Source: Nocardioides allogilvus
GTDB lineage: Bacteria; Actinomycetota; Actinomycetes; Propionibacteriales; Nocardioidaceae
DNA length: 64,000 nt
Direction: 5' to 3'
Assembly: GCF_003047285.1 (NCBI RefSeq)
Contig: NZ_PZYX01000016.1
Coordinates: 1-64,000, forward strand
In this document: positions 51,008 through 59,533 of the stretch, in pieces
How positions within the stretch are numbered: the first letter of the stretch is position 1
Layout of the letters: every line of letters begins with the position of its first letter
The notes under the pieces: model-generated
Told to the model about the DNA's origin: nothing
The model's input: only the letters and a program-made list of their open reading frames with translations
Database searches by the model: none
Translations under genes and position numbers: made by a program

Positions 51008-53097
51008 GCGACTCACCAGTCGAATCTGTCCCGCCGATGGACGGTGGACTAGCACCGGTATCCATTGGTCTCACGGAGCTTGACCCGATCGCTGACGTCG
51101 AGGCCAAGGCGACGAAGAACCGCAGCAAGGTTGGCGGTGTGCGGCCTTCTGCGCTGCTCTACACCTCGGGGATCGGCGCGACCGTCGATTTGCCGCACCT
51201 CTCCGTGATGCCGCACGGATTGGATGCGTGGCAGCGCTACTACGACCGCAGGCCTGGCGGTGCTGACGTCATCGTTGAACCCCGCCTGCTTGGCCTCGTC
51301 CAGGCCCACCTCGGCGATCACGTGGCCCAACTCCGCAAGGCACCATGGGCACCGGATATCCCAGGTGGTTTCGGTGAAGACGCGCTTGACCTGGGGATTC
51401 CCGCGCGGGTGTTTCCGCAGTGGCTGCGCTGCACTGGCTGCAATCTGCTGGCGCCCGTGAGTCACCCGATCTTCGAGTTCAAGAACGTCTTGAAGTTCCG
51501 CCCCGATCAAGCACAGTTCATTCACAAGGACTGCAAAGGCTGGAGCGTCGCTGCCAAGGGCAAAGGCAAGGCGCCGGCTCGCAAGGGCCGCGAGCAGATG
51601 GCTGTCCCGGCTCGCTACCTGATCGCCTGCGTCAACGGCCACATCGACGAGTTCCCCTACGCCGCGTGGGTGCACCGCGGAAAGGCGTGCTCAAAAGCAA
51701 AGATCCCGCAGCTCCGGATGCGCGAGTGGAAGAGCAACCTCGGACCGGACGTCCAGATCATCTGCCTCTCGTGCGACGCGAGCAGAGGGATGCTTGAGGC
51801 GACCGGGCCAAAGGCCGGAAGCAAACTGCCCAAGTGCCGTGGGCGGCATGCGCATTTGGACGCCTTCTATACCTGCGACGAACCCGGCAAGTTGATGATG
51901 CTCGGCGCCGCCAACCAGTGGTTCGCTTCCACGGTAGGTCTGCTTGCCTTGCCGCGGGATGAGGCGGCAACGGTCGCGGATCTCCTGCCGGTGTTGCAGG
52001 GGCTCCCTCCTGAAGTGATGGCATCGGCGACGACCAAGGAGGCCCTTGCTGGATTCCGAGGATGGGCCGGCAGTCTGACGGGGTCAGATCTGTTCGGGGC
52101 CGTCACCGACGACGTGTTGTGGGAAGCGATCCAGGCACTCAAGGGAGGTGGAGCAACGTCGTCGGGTGCAATGAGCACTGACCCGGGCGACATCCTGATC
52201 CCGGAATGGCTGGTCCTCACCGATGAGGAGAAGTACACGAAGCACTCGGGCTCGGTGGACTTCCGCGCTGTCCGACGCCAAGTGCCTGCATCGCTGGCTC
52301 CGCTGGTCACCGAGGTGGTCGCGGTGGAGAAGCTCAAGAAGGTCAATGCTTTCGTGGGCTTCACCAGGATCGATGCGCTCGACCGCATCGACGACAGCAA
52401 GAATCGCGTAGCGCCGTTGACTCGCAGCGGCCGACCGACTTGGGTGCCTGCCACCGAAGACCGGGGGGAGGGGTTCTTCCTCCAGTTCGACGAAGCAGGT
52501 GTTCTCGCGTGGGAGGAGAAGATCCTCCAGCTCGATGTTTGGGAGACATACCGCAAGGCGCACGAGCTCAACTTCAAGCGCCGCACTAGCAGGACCGCCG
52601 ACAGCTCGATCGATCCGGATAGTCGTTTCCCGGCTCCGCGCTACTGGGCGATCCACACCCTGTCCCACCTGATGATCCGCCAAGCCGCGATGTCCAGTGG
52701 TTACGGGTCGGCCAGCCTCACCGAACGCATCTACGCCTGGCGCCCCGATGAGGACCGTCCCGCAGCTGCGGGTCTGCTCATCACCACTACGGCCTCCGAT
52801 AGCGAGGGCACCCTTGGCGGACTCGTGGATCTATCGCGCCCGGAGCGGCTGGCAGCACTGGTCCATGAGGCGGTCCGCAGGGGAGGGCGGTGCTCAAGCG
52901 ACCCGGTCTGCTCGCACCGCCGCCCCCGCGGCAAGGAAGACTTCCTTCACGGGGCTGCCTGCCACTTCTGCCTCTTCGTAAGCGAAACCAGTTGCGAACG
53001 CACCAACCGGTTCCTGGACCGACGGCTCCTGCTCGACCTGATGGTTGACCCGGAGATCGCAACACCGGCGCTGCTGGACCCGATCCTCGGGCACTGA
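51004..53097 (+). CDS. drmB: DISARM core protein DrmB (DUF1998)
   Basis: This 697-aa protein ends with the DUF1998 signature. RYWAIHTLSHLMIRQAAMSS (about residues 542-561) is followed by GLVDLSRPERLAALVHEA and a Cys/His region CSSDPVCSHRRPRGKED...HGAACHFCLFVSETSC (about 632-665). Two earlier Cys pairs (residue 140 and around 255) could also bind zinc. The GTG at 51004-51006 overlaps the drmA stop (GTGA). DrmB pairs with DrmA in DISARM; its biochemical role is unresolved. Confidence 0.92.
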   Translation: MSDSPVESVPPMDGGLAPVSIGLTELDPIADVEAKATKNRSKVGGVRPSALLYTSGIGATVDLPHLSVMPHGLDAWQRYYDRRPGGADVIVEPRLLGLVQAHLGDHVAQLRKAPWAPDIPGGFGEDALDLGIPARVFPQWLRCTGCNLLAPVSHPIFEFKNVLKFRPDQAQFIHKDCKGWSVAAKGKGKAPARKGREQMAVPARYLIACVNGHIDEFPYAAWVHRGKACSKAKIPQLRMREWKSNLGPDVQIICLSCDASRGMLEATGPKAGSKLPKCRGRHAHLDAFYTCDEPGKLMMLGAANQWFASTVGLLALPRDEAATVADLLPVLQGLPPEVMASATTKEALAGFRGWAGSLTGSDLFGAVTDDVLWEAIQALKGGGATSSGAMSTDPGDILIPEWLVLTDEEKYTKHSGSVDFRAVRRQVPASLAPLVTEVVAVEKLKKVNAFVGFTRIDALDRIDDSKNRVAPLTRSGRPTWVPATEDRGEGFFLQFDEAGVLAWEEKILQLDVWETYRKAHELNFKRRTSRTADSSIDPDSRFPAPRYWAIHTLSHLMIRQAAMSSGYGSASLTERIYAWRPDEDRPAAAGLLITTTASDSEGTLGGLVDLSRPERLAALVHEAVRRGGRCSSDPVCSHRRPRGKEDFLHGAACHFCLFVSETSCERTNRFLDRRLLLDLMVDPEIATPALLDPILGH

Positions 53098-53101
53098 GAC
53101 C

Positions 53102-53806
53102 GTGACACCTGTTGCCCGGTTGGGCGAGCTATTGGCACCTGCAGAAGCAGGTGCGATCGCGGCTGCCCTGCGCCAACAACGGCTCCCGCACCTAGCTGCG
53201 CAACGTGCGTTCGCCGCCAATCGCGCGGAGGTCAAGACGCTCCTATCCCAGCTTGTCGCGACCATTGGGGATGCTGATTTGGCTGCCGCCGTTCTCGACG
53301 GCATCGCGGCCGTGCCTCGAGCCTTCGGACCCGAGCCCGTCTGGACGGCCCCGAACGTCCCGGGACTTGGCGGGCGGACCACCCTTGCCGTCGCTGACCT
53401 GATCAACCAAGCCACCGGCACGGTGTACGCGGCTACGTACTCCGCTGGCGCCGGATCCGACTACGTCCAAGCACTCGCGCATGCCATCGACCGGGGTGTC
53501 GAGGTAACCGTCATCCTTGACAAGGGCATGCAGGCGAAGACTGGGGGGCTAATCCCTAAGGCCCTCGCAGGCGCACGGGTTTGGGCCTACGCACCTGAGC
53601 CTGTCGGAGAGTACGTACCTCTGCAGCATGCCAAGTTCGTCATCGTCGATCGCACTGCCGCCCTGGTGACCAGCGCGAACTTCTCCAACGCCGCCGCAAG
53701 GCACAACCTTGAGTGTGGCCTGCTCAGCCATGACGCGACCGTCGCCGGGGAGCTCGTGCGGCAGCTGGAAACCCTGTACGAGCATGGCGCGCTGGTCGAC
53801 TATTGA
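53102..53806 (+). CDS. drmC: DISARM core protein DrmC (phospholipase D fold)
   Basis: This 234-aa protein has one PLD-type motif, LQHAKFVIVDRTAALVTSAN (about residues 177-196), with the His and Lys of HxK, then NFSNAAARHNLECGL. A single HKD motif of this size matches DrmC. The GTG at 53102 lies 4 bp after the drmB stop. DrmC is the last of the core genes, and its stop sits inside a perfect hairpin (53806-53828). Class 1 DISARM is complete here: drmD-drmMI-drmA-drmB-drmC. Confidence 0.92.
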   Translation: MTPVARLGELLAPAEAGAIAAALRQQRLPHLAAQRAFAANRAEVKTLLSQLVATIGDADLAAAVLDGIAAVPRAFGPEPVWTAPNVPGLGGRTTLAVADLINQATGTVYAATYSAGAGSDYVQALAHAIDRGVEVTVILDKGMQAKTGGLIPKALAGARVWAYAPEPVGEYVPLQHAKFVIVDRTAALVTSANFSNAAARHNLECGLLSHDATVAGELVRQLETLYEHGALVDY

Positions 53807-53828
53807 GCGCCCCGCCTATCGGGGCGCT
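53806..53828 (+). terminator. perfect 9-bp hairpin between drmC and the C5 methyltransferase
   Basis: AGCGCCCCG (53806-53814), loop CCTAT, CGGGGCGCT (53820-53828). It follows the drmC stop immediately and is not followed by a U-run, so it may act as a strong pause, partial terminator or mRNA 3' end. It separates DISARM from the next unit. Confidence 0.65.
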
Positions 53829-53852
53829 TGACGCATGCTCGAGGATGTACGC

Positions 53853-54983
53853 ATGCGCTCCGTAGGACTCTTTGCCGGGATCGGCGGCTTCGAGCTCGGG
53901 CTCCAACGGGCAGGCATCGACATAGAACTCCTCTGCGAGTATTGGGACCCAGCGGCCGCCGTCCTCAAGAGCCGGTTCGACGCCGACGTAGTTGGCGACA
54001 TCCGCGACCTGGTTGCACTCCCGGAAGTCGACGTCGTAACGGCAGGATTTCCCTGCACCGACCTCAGCCAGGTCGGTCGCACTGCGGGGATCGACGGCAA
54101 CGAGTCTGGTCTTGTGCGTGAGGCCTTCCGGCTTATTGAGAAGACGCCGCCCCGTTGGGTCGTTCTCGAGAATGTTCCCAACATGCTCAGCCTTGGTGGC
54201 GGGGCGGCGATGTCGTTCATTGCCGAGTGGTTCGAGGAGCGTGGCTGGAACTGGGCATATCGGACCGTGGATTCACAGCACTTCGGTCTACGGCAGCGCC
54301 GCCGCCGAGTATTCCTGGTCGCTTCTCGTTCGGAGGACCCGAGAGGCGTCCTCTTCGCAGACGACGCCGGCGCTCCCGTCCCGCGCGCGAGCCATGCTGC
54401 TTATGGGTTCTCCTGGACAGAGGGAAACCGCGGTGTCGGCTGGGGCGACGGCGTCACCCCGACGCTGAAGGGCGGGTCGAAACTGGGCATCGCTTCACCG
54501 CCCGCCGTATGGCGTCTTGGCGTCGATGCCGGTCAGGCCATTGCTAGACCGAGCGTTTGCACGGGAGAGAGGCTCCAAGGGTTCCGCGCCGGCTGGACGG
54601 ATATTGGAGCCAAGGACGGTGTCCGCTGGAAGATGGTGGGCAACGCCGTTTCCGTTCCAGTAGCAAGCTGGATCGGACGTGGGCTTGCCTCACCGCGCGA
54701 CGTGGTCGACGTCGATCGGCGCACACTGGCCGCAGGCGAGAGATGGACCGCTGCCGCCGCATCGATGGGAGGTGCCCGCGAGGCGTGGGCCCTGAGCGAG
54801 CGTCCGCTCGCATTGCCTGCGCGATCAACGCTCGCCGCATTGATCGACAAATATGGCGGCGTACCGTTGTCATATGGAGCGTCCAACGGCTTCTACACGC
54901 GGTTGCAAGCGAGTTCGCTACGGGTACGCGAAGACTTCCTTGTTGCACTCGCGGAACATGTCAGGCTGGTCGGTGCAAGATGA
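53853..54983 (+). CDS. DNA (cytosine-5) methyltransferase
   Basis: This 376-aa enzyme starts SVGLFAGIGGFELGLQRAG (motif I). The catalytic Cys lies in GFPCTDLSQVG (about residues 66-76, Cys68, motif IV with PCTD in place of the more common PCQD/PCQP). Motif VI has VLENVPNM, motif VIII GLRQRRRRVFLVAS, and motif X VGNAVSVPVASWIG. GAGGA sits before the ATG at 53853. It overlaps the next ORF by 4 bp (ATGA). It could be read as DrmMII of DISARM class 2, but the hairpin and its own downstream Vsr gene point to a separate unit. Confidence 0.92.
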   Translation: MRSVGLFAGIGGFELGLQRAGIDIELLCEYWDPAAAVLKSRFDADVVGDIRDLVALPEVDVVTAGFPCTDLSQVGRTAGIDGNESGLVREAFRLIEKTPPRWVVLENVPNMLSLGGGAAMSFIAEWFEERGWNWAYRTVDSQHFGLRQRRRRVFLVASRSEDPRGVLFADDAGAPVPRASHAAYGFSWTEGNRGVGWGDGVTPTLKGGSKLGIASPPAVWRLGVDAGQAIARPSVCTGERLQGFRAGWTDIGAKDGVRWKMVGNAVSVPVASWIGRGLASPRDVVDVDRRTLAAGERWTAAAASMGGAREAWALSERPLALPARSTLAALIDKYGGVPLSYGASNGFYTRLQASSLRVREDFLVALAEHVRLVGAR

Positions 54984-55207
54984 TTAGCGATCCGATCGGA
55001 ATCTTCCGCGCCCGCTCCACCAAGGACGGGGAGGCGTTCGAGCGCGACGGACAGTCATACTTCGCGATCAATCCCCTGCAGGAGCGGGCAAAGCCGGCCG
55101 GGGATCGTGACCTGTTCGAGATCCAGTTCGGCGACGGCATCTGGATGCTCGCACGGCTCGATGACCTGGTGCGGGTTGTCCCGAAGACCGACGAGGCTGG
55201 ACGCTAG
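54980..55207 (+). CDS. 75-aa protein coupled to the C5 methyltransferase
   Basis: The ATG at 54980 overlaps the methyltransferase stop (ATGA), so it is translationally coupled. The protein begins MISDPIGIFRARSTKDG and is mostly beta with aromatic pairs (DLFEIQFGDGIWML). No Cys or metal motif. I recognise no family. Its place between methyltransferase and Vsr endonuclease suggests a partner or controller of one of them. Confidence 0.7.
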   Translation: MISDPIGIFRARSTKDGEAFERDGQSYFAINPLQERAKPAGDRDLFEIQFGDGIWMLARLDDLVRVVPKTDEAGR

Positions 55208-55214
55208 GACTGCG

Positions 55215-55673
55215 GTGTCTTCCGCACCAGTCGGGTCCGGGTCCTGGGCCGTAACGCCCGGGGTGCGCCGATCGATGCAGGGCAACCGCCGTAAGGACAC
55301 CAGGCCAGAGCTGGCCGTCAGGCGCCTCCTGCACGCCGCCGGCCTGCGCTACCGGGTGGACGCCCGTCCGATCCCGGATCTCAACCGGCGCGCGGACATC
55401 CTGTTCACCCGCGCGCGGGTCGCCGTGTTCATTGACGGGTGCTTCTGGCACGGATGCCCGGAGCACCACACGGTGGCGAGATCCAATGAGGGGTACTGGG
55501 CCGAGAAGGTCAGTCGGAATCGAGAACGGGATCGTCATACCGATCAGGTACTCGAGAGCAATGCCTGGACGGTCCTTCGTGCTTGGGAGCACGAGCCGGC
55601 AGACGAGATAGCTCGGCGCGTGATCGATGCTGTCAGCGCAGGACGCGCCGCTGCCATCAGCCGGCGTGGCTGA
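55215..55673 (+). CDS. vsr: Vsr-type very-short-patch-repair-like endonuclease
   Basis: This 152-aa enzyme has RKDTRPELAVRRLLHAAGLR (about residues 24-43), the acidic DILFTRARVAVFIDGCFWHG (about 61-80, with Asp and the CFWHGC zinc/catalytic core) and the ending WTVLRAWEHE. These are the full Vsr signatures. I use the GTG at 55215 with AGGA upstream; inner starts would lose the N-terminus. Vsr enzymes nick T:G mismatches left by C5 methylation, but this subtype also acts as restriction enzyme. Its last 17 bp overlap the convergent HNH gene. Confidence 0.9.
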   Translation: MSSAPVGSGSWAVTPGVRRSMQGNRRKDTRPELAVRRLLHAAGLRYRVDARPIPDLNRRADILFTRARVAVFIDGCFWHGCPEHHTVARSNEGYWAEKVSRNRERDRHTDQVLESNAWTVLRAWEHEPADEIARRVIDAVSAGRAAAISRRG

Positions 55674-56559
55674 AGGCGTCGAACCGATGAGCGAGACGAT
55701 CCTTGTCGGGCTTCTGGGCGGCCCGTCGCGGCACCCACAGCGCCCGCCGGTCCATCTGTTGCAATCCATACTTCAACATCGGGCCATCGACCTCCGAGAG
55801 CACGTCTTTGTTGATGTGCACGACGTAGTCGGGTGAGATGCCGAGGATGTTCTCGTCATAGGCAGCGTGGTGGATCTTGCACAGTGCGAGTCCATTGGTA
55901 ACGACTGGAAGTCCGTCAACAGCGGTGTCCGCCGTGATGTGGGCAGCGTCGAGGAGCGGCGTCTTCTTGAGGTCGCAGACAGCACATTTGAGCTCGTATG
56001 CGTCTAGGACTCGCGAGCGGAACTCCGGTTGATGCACGCGCTGACGAACGACCCGCTCGACGTAACGGCGCTGATCTTCGGTGAGATGTGCAGGGTCTGG
56101 GAGGAAACGGAGGCTCTCGTCGAGGGCCAGAAGGAAGCGGCGGTGGTCAGGCTCCTCCTTGACGACGTAGACAGGCATGACCGGCACGAACCGGCCGTCG
56201 GAGATCTTGCGGAGCATGACGATGGGCAGTCCAAGATGCATCGCCTCGCGGAGCTTGATATTCGACCCACCAAGCGGGTCTTGACCGGCCGGTCTCTTCT
56301 CGTATGAGTAACGGTAAAGCGAGTCACCATGGTCGCCGTCGTCGTATTCGCTGTCCGGGTCGCTCACGATCGTGAGCGTGCCGGCGTATGAGGATGGGTT
56401 CCAGATGCCCTTGCCGACGTCCTTCACCCGCTCTGGCCCAAAGCCGAAATCGACACGACCTAGCCACTTACTCGTCAGCACTGCGTGCTGCGCGAACTCC
56501 GTCGCGAGCGCATGCATCAATGCCTCACGTTTCGAGAACTCGACAGACAGGTCGATCAC
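55657..56559 (-). CDS. HNH endonuclease with N-terminal reader-like domain
   Basis: This 300-aa protein has a C-terminal HNH domain (about residues 185-260): KCAVCDLKKTPLLDAAHITA with CxxC and DAAH, then NGLALCKIHHAAYDENILGI (about 224-243), the His-metal part. The N-terminal half (about 1-160), VGKGIWNPSSYAGTLTIVSD and so on, resembles PUA/SRA-like modules placed before HNH in modification-dependent enzymes, but this is an inference. It starts at GTG 56557-56559, 5 bp after the stop of the GHKL gene, so the two are an operon on the minus strand, convergent with the methyltransferase/Vsr unit. Confidence 0.85.
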   Translation of the reverse strand: MIDLSVEFSKREALMHALATEFAQHAVLTSKWLGRVDFGFGPERVKDVGKGIWNPSSYAGTLTIVSDPDSEYDDGDHGDSLYRYSYEKRPAGQDPLGGSNIKLREAMHLGLPIVMLRKISDGRFVPVMPVYVVKEEPDHRRFLLALDESLRFLPDPAHLTEDQRRYVERVVRQRVHQPEFRSRVLDAYELKCAVCDLKKTPLLDAAHITADTAVDGLPVVTNGLALCKIHHAAYDENILGISPDYVVHINKDVLSEVDGPMLKYGLQQMDRRALWVPRRAAQKPDKDRLAHRFDAFSHAG

Positions 56560-56564
56560 GAAAC

Positions 56565-58634
56565 TCAGGATGACAGCTCGGTCAGCTCATGGACGGCAGA
56601 ACCGTCGCCCAGAATCTCCGCCGCCGCCTGTTCTCCGGTCTGGTCTTCGCCGTCCAGTGACGCCAGAAGGCCGTCCAGCCGCTGGGCGCTCGCGGAAGCC
56701 TGGAGGTACTCGTCGTACTGCTTCAAGGCGTTTTCGATCAACTCGTCGTAGTAGACGATTCGTCCGTCGATCTGATCCAGGCATGAGTCGATGTAATCGT
56801 CATCATCCATTGGCAGTGTGGCAGTCACGCGAGGTTTGCTGCCCAACACGAAAACGATCTCCGTCCTCGGCTTGGGGTCACCTTGTTGCGTGAGGACCTG
56901 ACGAAGCGCAACGGCGTAACGGCCACCTTGCGCCCTGAGGTCGTCGATGTCTGGGCGTACCGAATACTTCTTCAATTCCACGATGACGTGCTCGCCACCA
57001 GTAGAGGCATAGCGAATGTCGACGCGCCCACGGTCCTCCATCTCGGCGGGGTCGAGCTCGAAGTCGTCTTTCGCCATCCGCTTGAGGCTCTGCTCCATCC
57101 GCTCGCTTCCCATGGCGCGCTCCCAAGACGCGTCGAGCAGCCATAGATTCTCGAACAAGTGCTCCTGCAGGACCCGCTCCTTCTCGTCCGCGTCGGTCAG
57201 TTGCTGAAACTGGCGGATCGCGTCGATCCGTGAGCGAAGGATGTCGACCCACAGCCCTGACTCGTAGTCGGCCTGCCGCCCGAGAAGGGGAAGCAGGTCT
57301 TCAGCCGTAACGCGCGAGAGGGCGTCAAGGTCAGCGCTCGCCTTACGCAGTCCAACCCGTTCGAAGGCGAGGATCCCTGACCGAAACAGGTCAAGCCTCT
57401 GCCCCTCCGCGCTTCGCTCAAACTCAAGGCCCGCAATCGTGGAGATCATCTTCTCGGCGTACGGCTGCTGGTATGCGTCGAGATCATCGATCCACTGCTT
57501 GATCTTGGGGTACCGAGCCATCACATCCGGCGTCTCCTTCTTAGGCCGTCGCTCAGCCCACGTTTCGGAGGCTTTGAGGAATGCATGCCGGAGGAACGTT
57601 TGAAGGGCAACCACGCGATCGTCGTCTTCAATCAAGCGTTGGCGATCGCTGGTCGCGATGTCGTCCAGGTCGGTGACGTCGAGGAAATCCGCTTCGATCT
57701 GCCCCGTCACGTAGTTGCCGAAGACCTGACTGAAGTCGAGTTTCTCAATGATGCCCTCTTGAATCGGGCGCTTCCTCGCAAGCACGATAATGTTCTTGAG
57801 GGACCCTGCATCGGTGTCCTTGGTCAAGTCCCCAGGTTGCTTGGCTGTCCCGAACCAGCCGTGAACGGTCCAGCCCCGGGATTGGTCGATTACGCCAGGG
57901 AGCTCGAACCGTTCCACATTCCTAGGTAGCACGCGGTCCTCAAGGCGCTCGGCGCCGAACTCCCAAATGAATTGCAGGCTCTTGAGCTCCTGCCGGTCTT
58001 CCCACGTGAGGGCGTCGCCATCGATGACGATAGAGAACCCGCCCTTCTCCGGCGGCGTCTCGTCGAGGACGTCGAAGCGCCGAGCGAGCCGCTTGCGCAG
58101 CGCCGCAGCTGTGAGATCTGCTCGTTTCGTCCGCAGCGACGACAGCACAAGAGTGGTTCCGGGGGAGCGGTGCTCGTCCGGGATGTTTGAGAGCTCCAGC
58201 GGTTCGTAGTCCTGACCCGACTCGATCTTGGATCGGAGTTCATCCGCATCAATCTGGAAGCCGTTCGTTTCGCCGTCCTTTGTGGAGTACACCGTCACGA
58301 CGTTGGCGATCGAGAACACGGAGAGCTTCCCGATCCCCTTGCGTCCCATGAATGGGCGCCCGAAGCGAGGCGACTCGTTGCCCTCGTTCGTGCCGTCGCG
58401 CTTGCGATACCCGACTTTGAGGAACCTTCCGTTCATCTCGTCGACTGTCATGCCGCCACCATCGTCGACGACGGTGACGCTGATGCCTTGGTTCCAGGTG
58501 ATCTCGACCTGGGTGGCGTCGGCGTCGTAGGCGTTCGCGACAAGCTCCGACAACACCGCCGCCGCATTGCTGTACAGGTTGATGCCGAGAGAATCCAGAA
58601 CGGAGAGGTCTACTGTCATCTTGTACTTGCCCAC
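56565..58634 (-). CDS. MORC/MutL-like GHKL ATPase with C-terminal PD-(D/E)XK-like motif
   Basis: This 689-aa protein has the GHKL ATPase signature at residues 10-150: SNAAAVLSELVANAYDADAT (motif N), VVDDGGGMTVDEMNGRFLK (motif G1) and FMGRKGIGKLSVFSIA (motif G2). A middle helical and beta part follows (about 200-500). The C-terminal part has RVDIRYASTGGEHVIVELKK near residue 555, an Asp...E-x-K arrangement like PD-(D/E)XK nucleases. I chose GTG 58632-58634 with AGAGG 10 bases upstream; ATG 58617-58619 is an alternative. The layout matches MORC-type ATPases in bacterial restriction systems, acting together with the HNH gene behind it. Confidence 0.85.
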   Translation of the reverse strand: MGKYKMTVDLSVLDSLGINLYSNAAAVLSELVANAYDADATQVEITWNQGISVTVVDDGGGMTVDEMNGRFLKVGYRKRDGTNEGNESPRFGRPFMGRKGIGKLSVFSIANVVTVYSTKDGETNGFQIDADELRSKIESGQDYEPLELSNIPDEHRSPGTTLVLSSLRTKRADLTAAALRKRLARRFDVLDETPPEKGGFSIVIDGDALTWEDRQELKSLQFIWEFGAERLEDRVLPRNVERFELPGVIDQSRGWTVHGWFGTAKQPGDLTKDTDAGSLKNIIVLARKRPIQEGIIEKLDFSQVFGNYVTGQIEADFLDVTDLDDIATSDRQRLIEDDDRVVALQTFLRHAFLKASETWAERRPKKETPDVMARYPKIKQWIDDLDAYQQPYAEKMISTIAGLEFERSAEGQRLDLFRSGILAFERVGLRKASADLDALSRVTAEDLLPLLGRQADYESGLWVDILRSRIDAIRQFQQLTDADEKERVLQEHLFENLWLLDASWERAMGSERMEQSLKRMAKDDFELDPAEMEDRGRVDIRYASTGGEHVIVELKKYSVRPDIDDLRAQGGRYAVALRQVLTQQGDPKPRTEIVFVLGSKPRVTATLPMDDDDYIDSCLDQIDGRIVYYDELIENALKQYDEYLQASASAQRLDGLLASLDGEDQTGEQAAAEILGDGSAVHELTELSS

Positions 58635-58714
58635 GACAGGTGAGCCTCTCACGCGGGGCGAGGCGCCGTGGCGTAAATGGCGGCGGTGCGGCGGTTTCAT
58701 GACCGCTGAGTCGG

Positions 58715-59098
58715 CTAGCCCGGGATGACGTCGACGCCGATCTGGCGAAGTGCTTGCAACGTCCCATCCGTGACGTCGCCTGACACAAGATCGCCCGTGG
58801 GGCCGACCTCATCGCCCACGATCACTGCCCGACCATTGATGGTGTCGTCGGGGAAGAGACCGGCATGCAGTCGATGCGCGATCTTTGTTGCGAGCAGGTT
58901 CGTGGGAAGGGCCAGCTCCTTGCCGGATTCGTTCATCCAGAGCACGGAGCCTCCGTCGAGATCGATCGCCTCGATGGGACCGTTGATCATGTTCGCGATC
59001 GTCCCGGGGACGTTCGCGGATACAGGCCGTACCGATGCCACCTCATCCGATGGATCGATGACAATGGCTAGGACGGGGGCCGTGGCGTCTAATGGCAC
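58715..59098 (-). CDS. DUF3846-like protein, 127 aa
   Basis: Residues 1-127 read as a DUF3846-type ICE protein: IEAIDLDGGSVLWMNESGKE (about 43-62), TNLLATKIAHRLHAGLFPDD and NGRAVIVGDEVGPTGDLVSG. The family is common on actinobacterial mobile elements and of unknown function. It starts at GTG 59096-59098 without a strong ribosome binding site. It stands between the GHKL gene and the integrase fragment on the same strand, so it belongs to the ICE backbone rather than to the defence system. Confidence 0.65.
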   Translation of the reverse strand: MPLDATAPVLAIVIDPSDEVASVRPVSANVPGTIANMINGPIEAIDLDGGSVLWMNESGKELALPTNLLATKIAHRLHAGLFPDDTINGRAVIVGDEVGPTGDLVSGDVTDGTLQALRQIGVDVIPG

Positions 59099-59220
59099 AG
59101 GCGCATTCTCGTCGAAACCCTCATCGGTTGTGCCCCTTCAGCAGAGCCGGACGTCGCAATCGATCCACTCCATGCCAATTTCAGGTCACCGTCGGCGGGG
59201 CGCTCATTAGATGCCGTAAG

Positions 59221-59503
59221 TCAGCTCGAACTCGACTCCGCCTGCGCAAGCGCTGACAGTCGCGCAGCGAGATCCTGCATCCGGTCAGCAGCCGCGTGCT
59301 GGTAGCGCATCGCGGCGCTGGGGGTCGAGTGGCCGGCCAACGCCATGAGCTCCGCGATGGTTGCTCCGGCGACGGCCGCGTTGGTTAGACCTGTGTGGCG
59401 GAGGTCGTGGAAGTGGAGGTCCTTACGACCCGCCAAGCGCCGCGCCTCGTACCACCCGTGGCCTTTGCGATTGATCGACTTGTCCTTGTTAAGGTTTGAT
59501 TTC
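59221..59503 (-). pseudogene. tyrosine recombinase (integrase), C-terminal fragment
   Basis: The frame continues to the IS end at 59503 and codes for about 93 residues: DLHFHDLRHTGLTNAAVAG (with the HxxR catalytic pair), LMALAGHSTPSAAMRYQHA (with GHxxx and the nucleophile Tyr) and a C-terminal helix. It lacks the N-terminal arm-binding and core-binding domains and the first catalytic Arg. The break coincides with the outer base of the IS3 element. Without the other two thirds it cannot work, and the missing part is not seen elsewhere in the window. The ICE attachment site would be expected close to 59100-59220, but none is recognisable. Confidence 0.8.
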
Positions 59504-59531
59504 TGAATCGCCCCGGGTTTCGTGGAGGCTC
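59504..59531. repeat. left inverted repeat of IS3
   Basis: It begins TGAATCGCCCCGGGT, then TTCGTGGAGGCTC. It matches the complement of the right end (60855-60882) over the first 15 bases and again over TGGAGGCTC. Confidence 0.85.
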
Positions 59532-59533
59532 GG

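Noticed and set aside
53853-54983. C5 methyltransferase as DrmMII, making a hybrid DISARM
   Set aside because: The 9-bp hairpin after drmC, a separate ribosome binding site and the direct coupling to the 75-aa and Vsr genes fit a separate unit better. It is not excluded.
59099-59220. tRNA or attachment site near the integrase fragment
   Set aside because: No tRNA fold or T-loop consensus and no direct repeat pair with the left edge could be seen.
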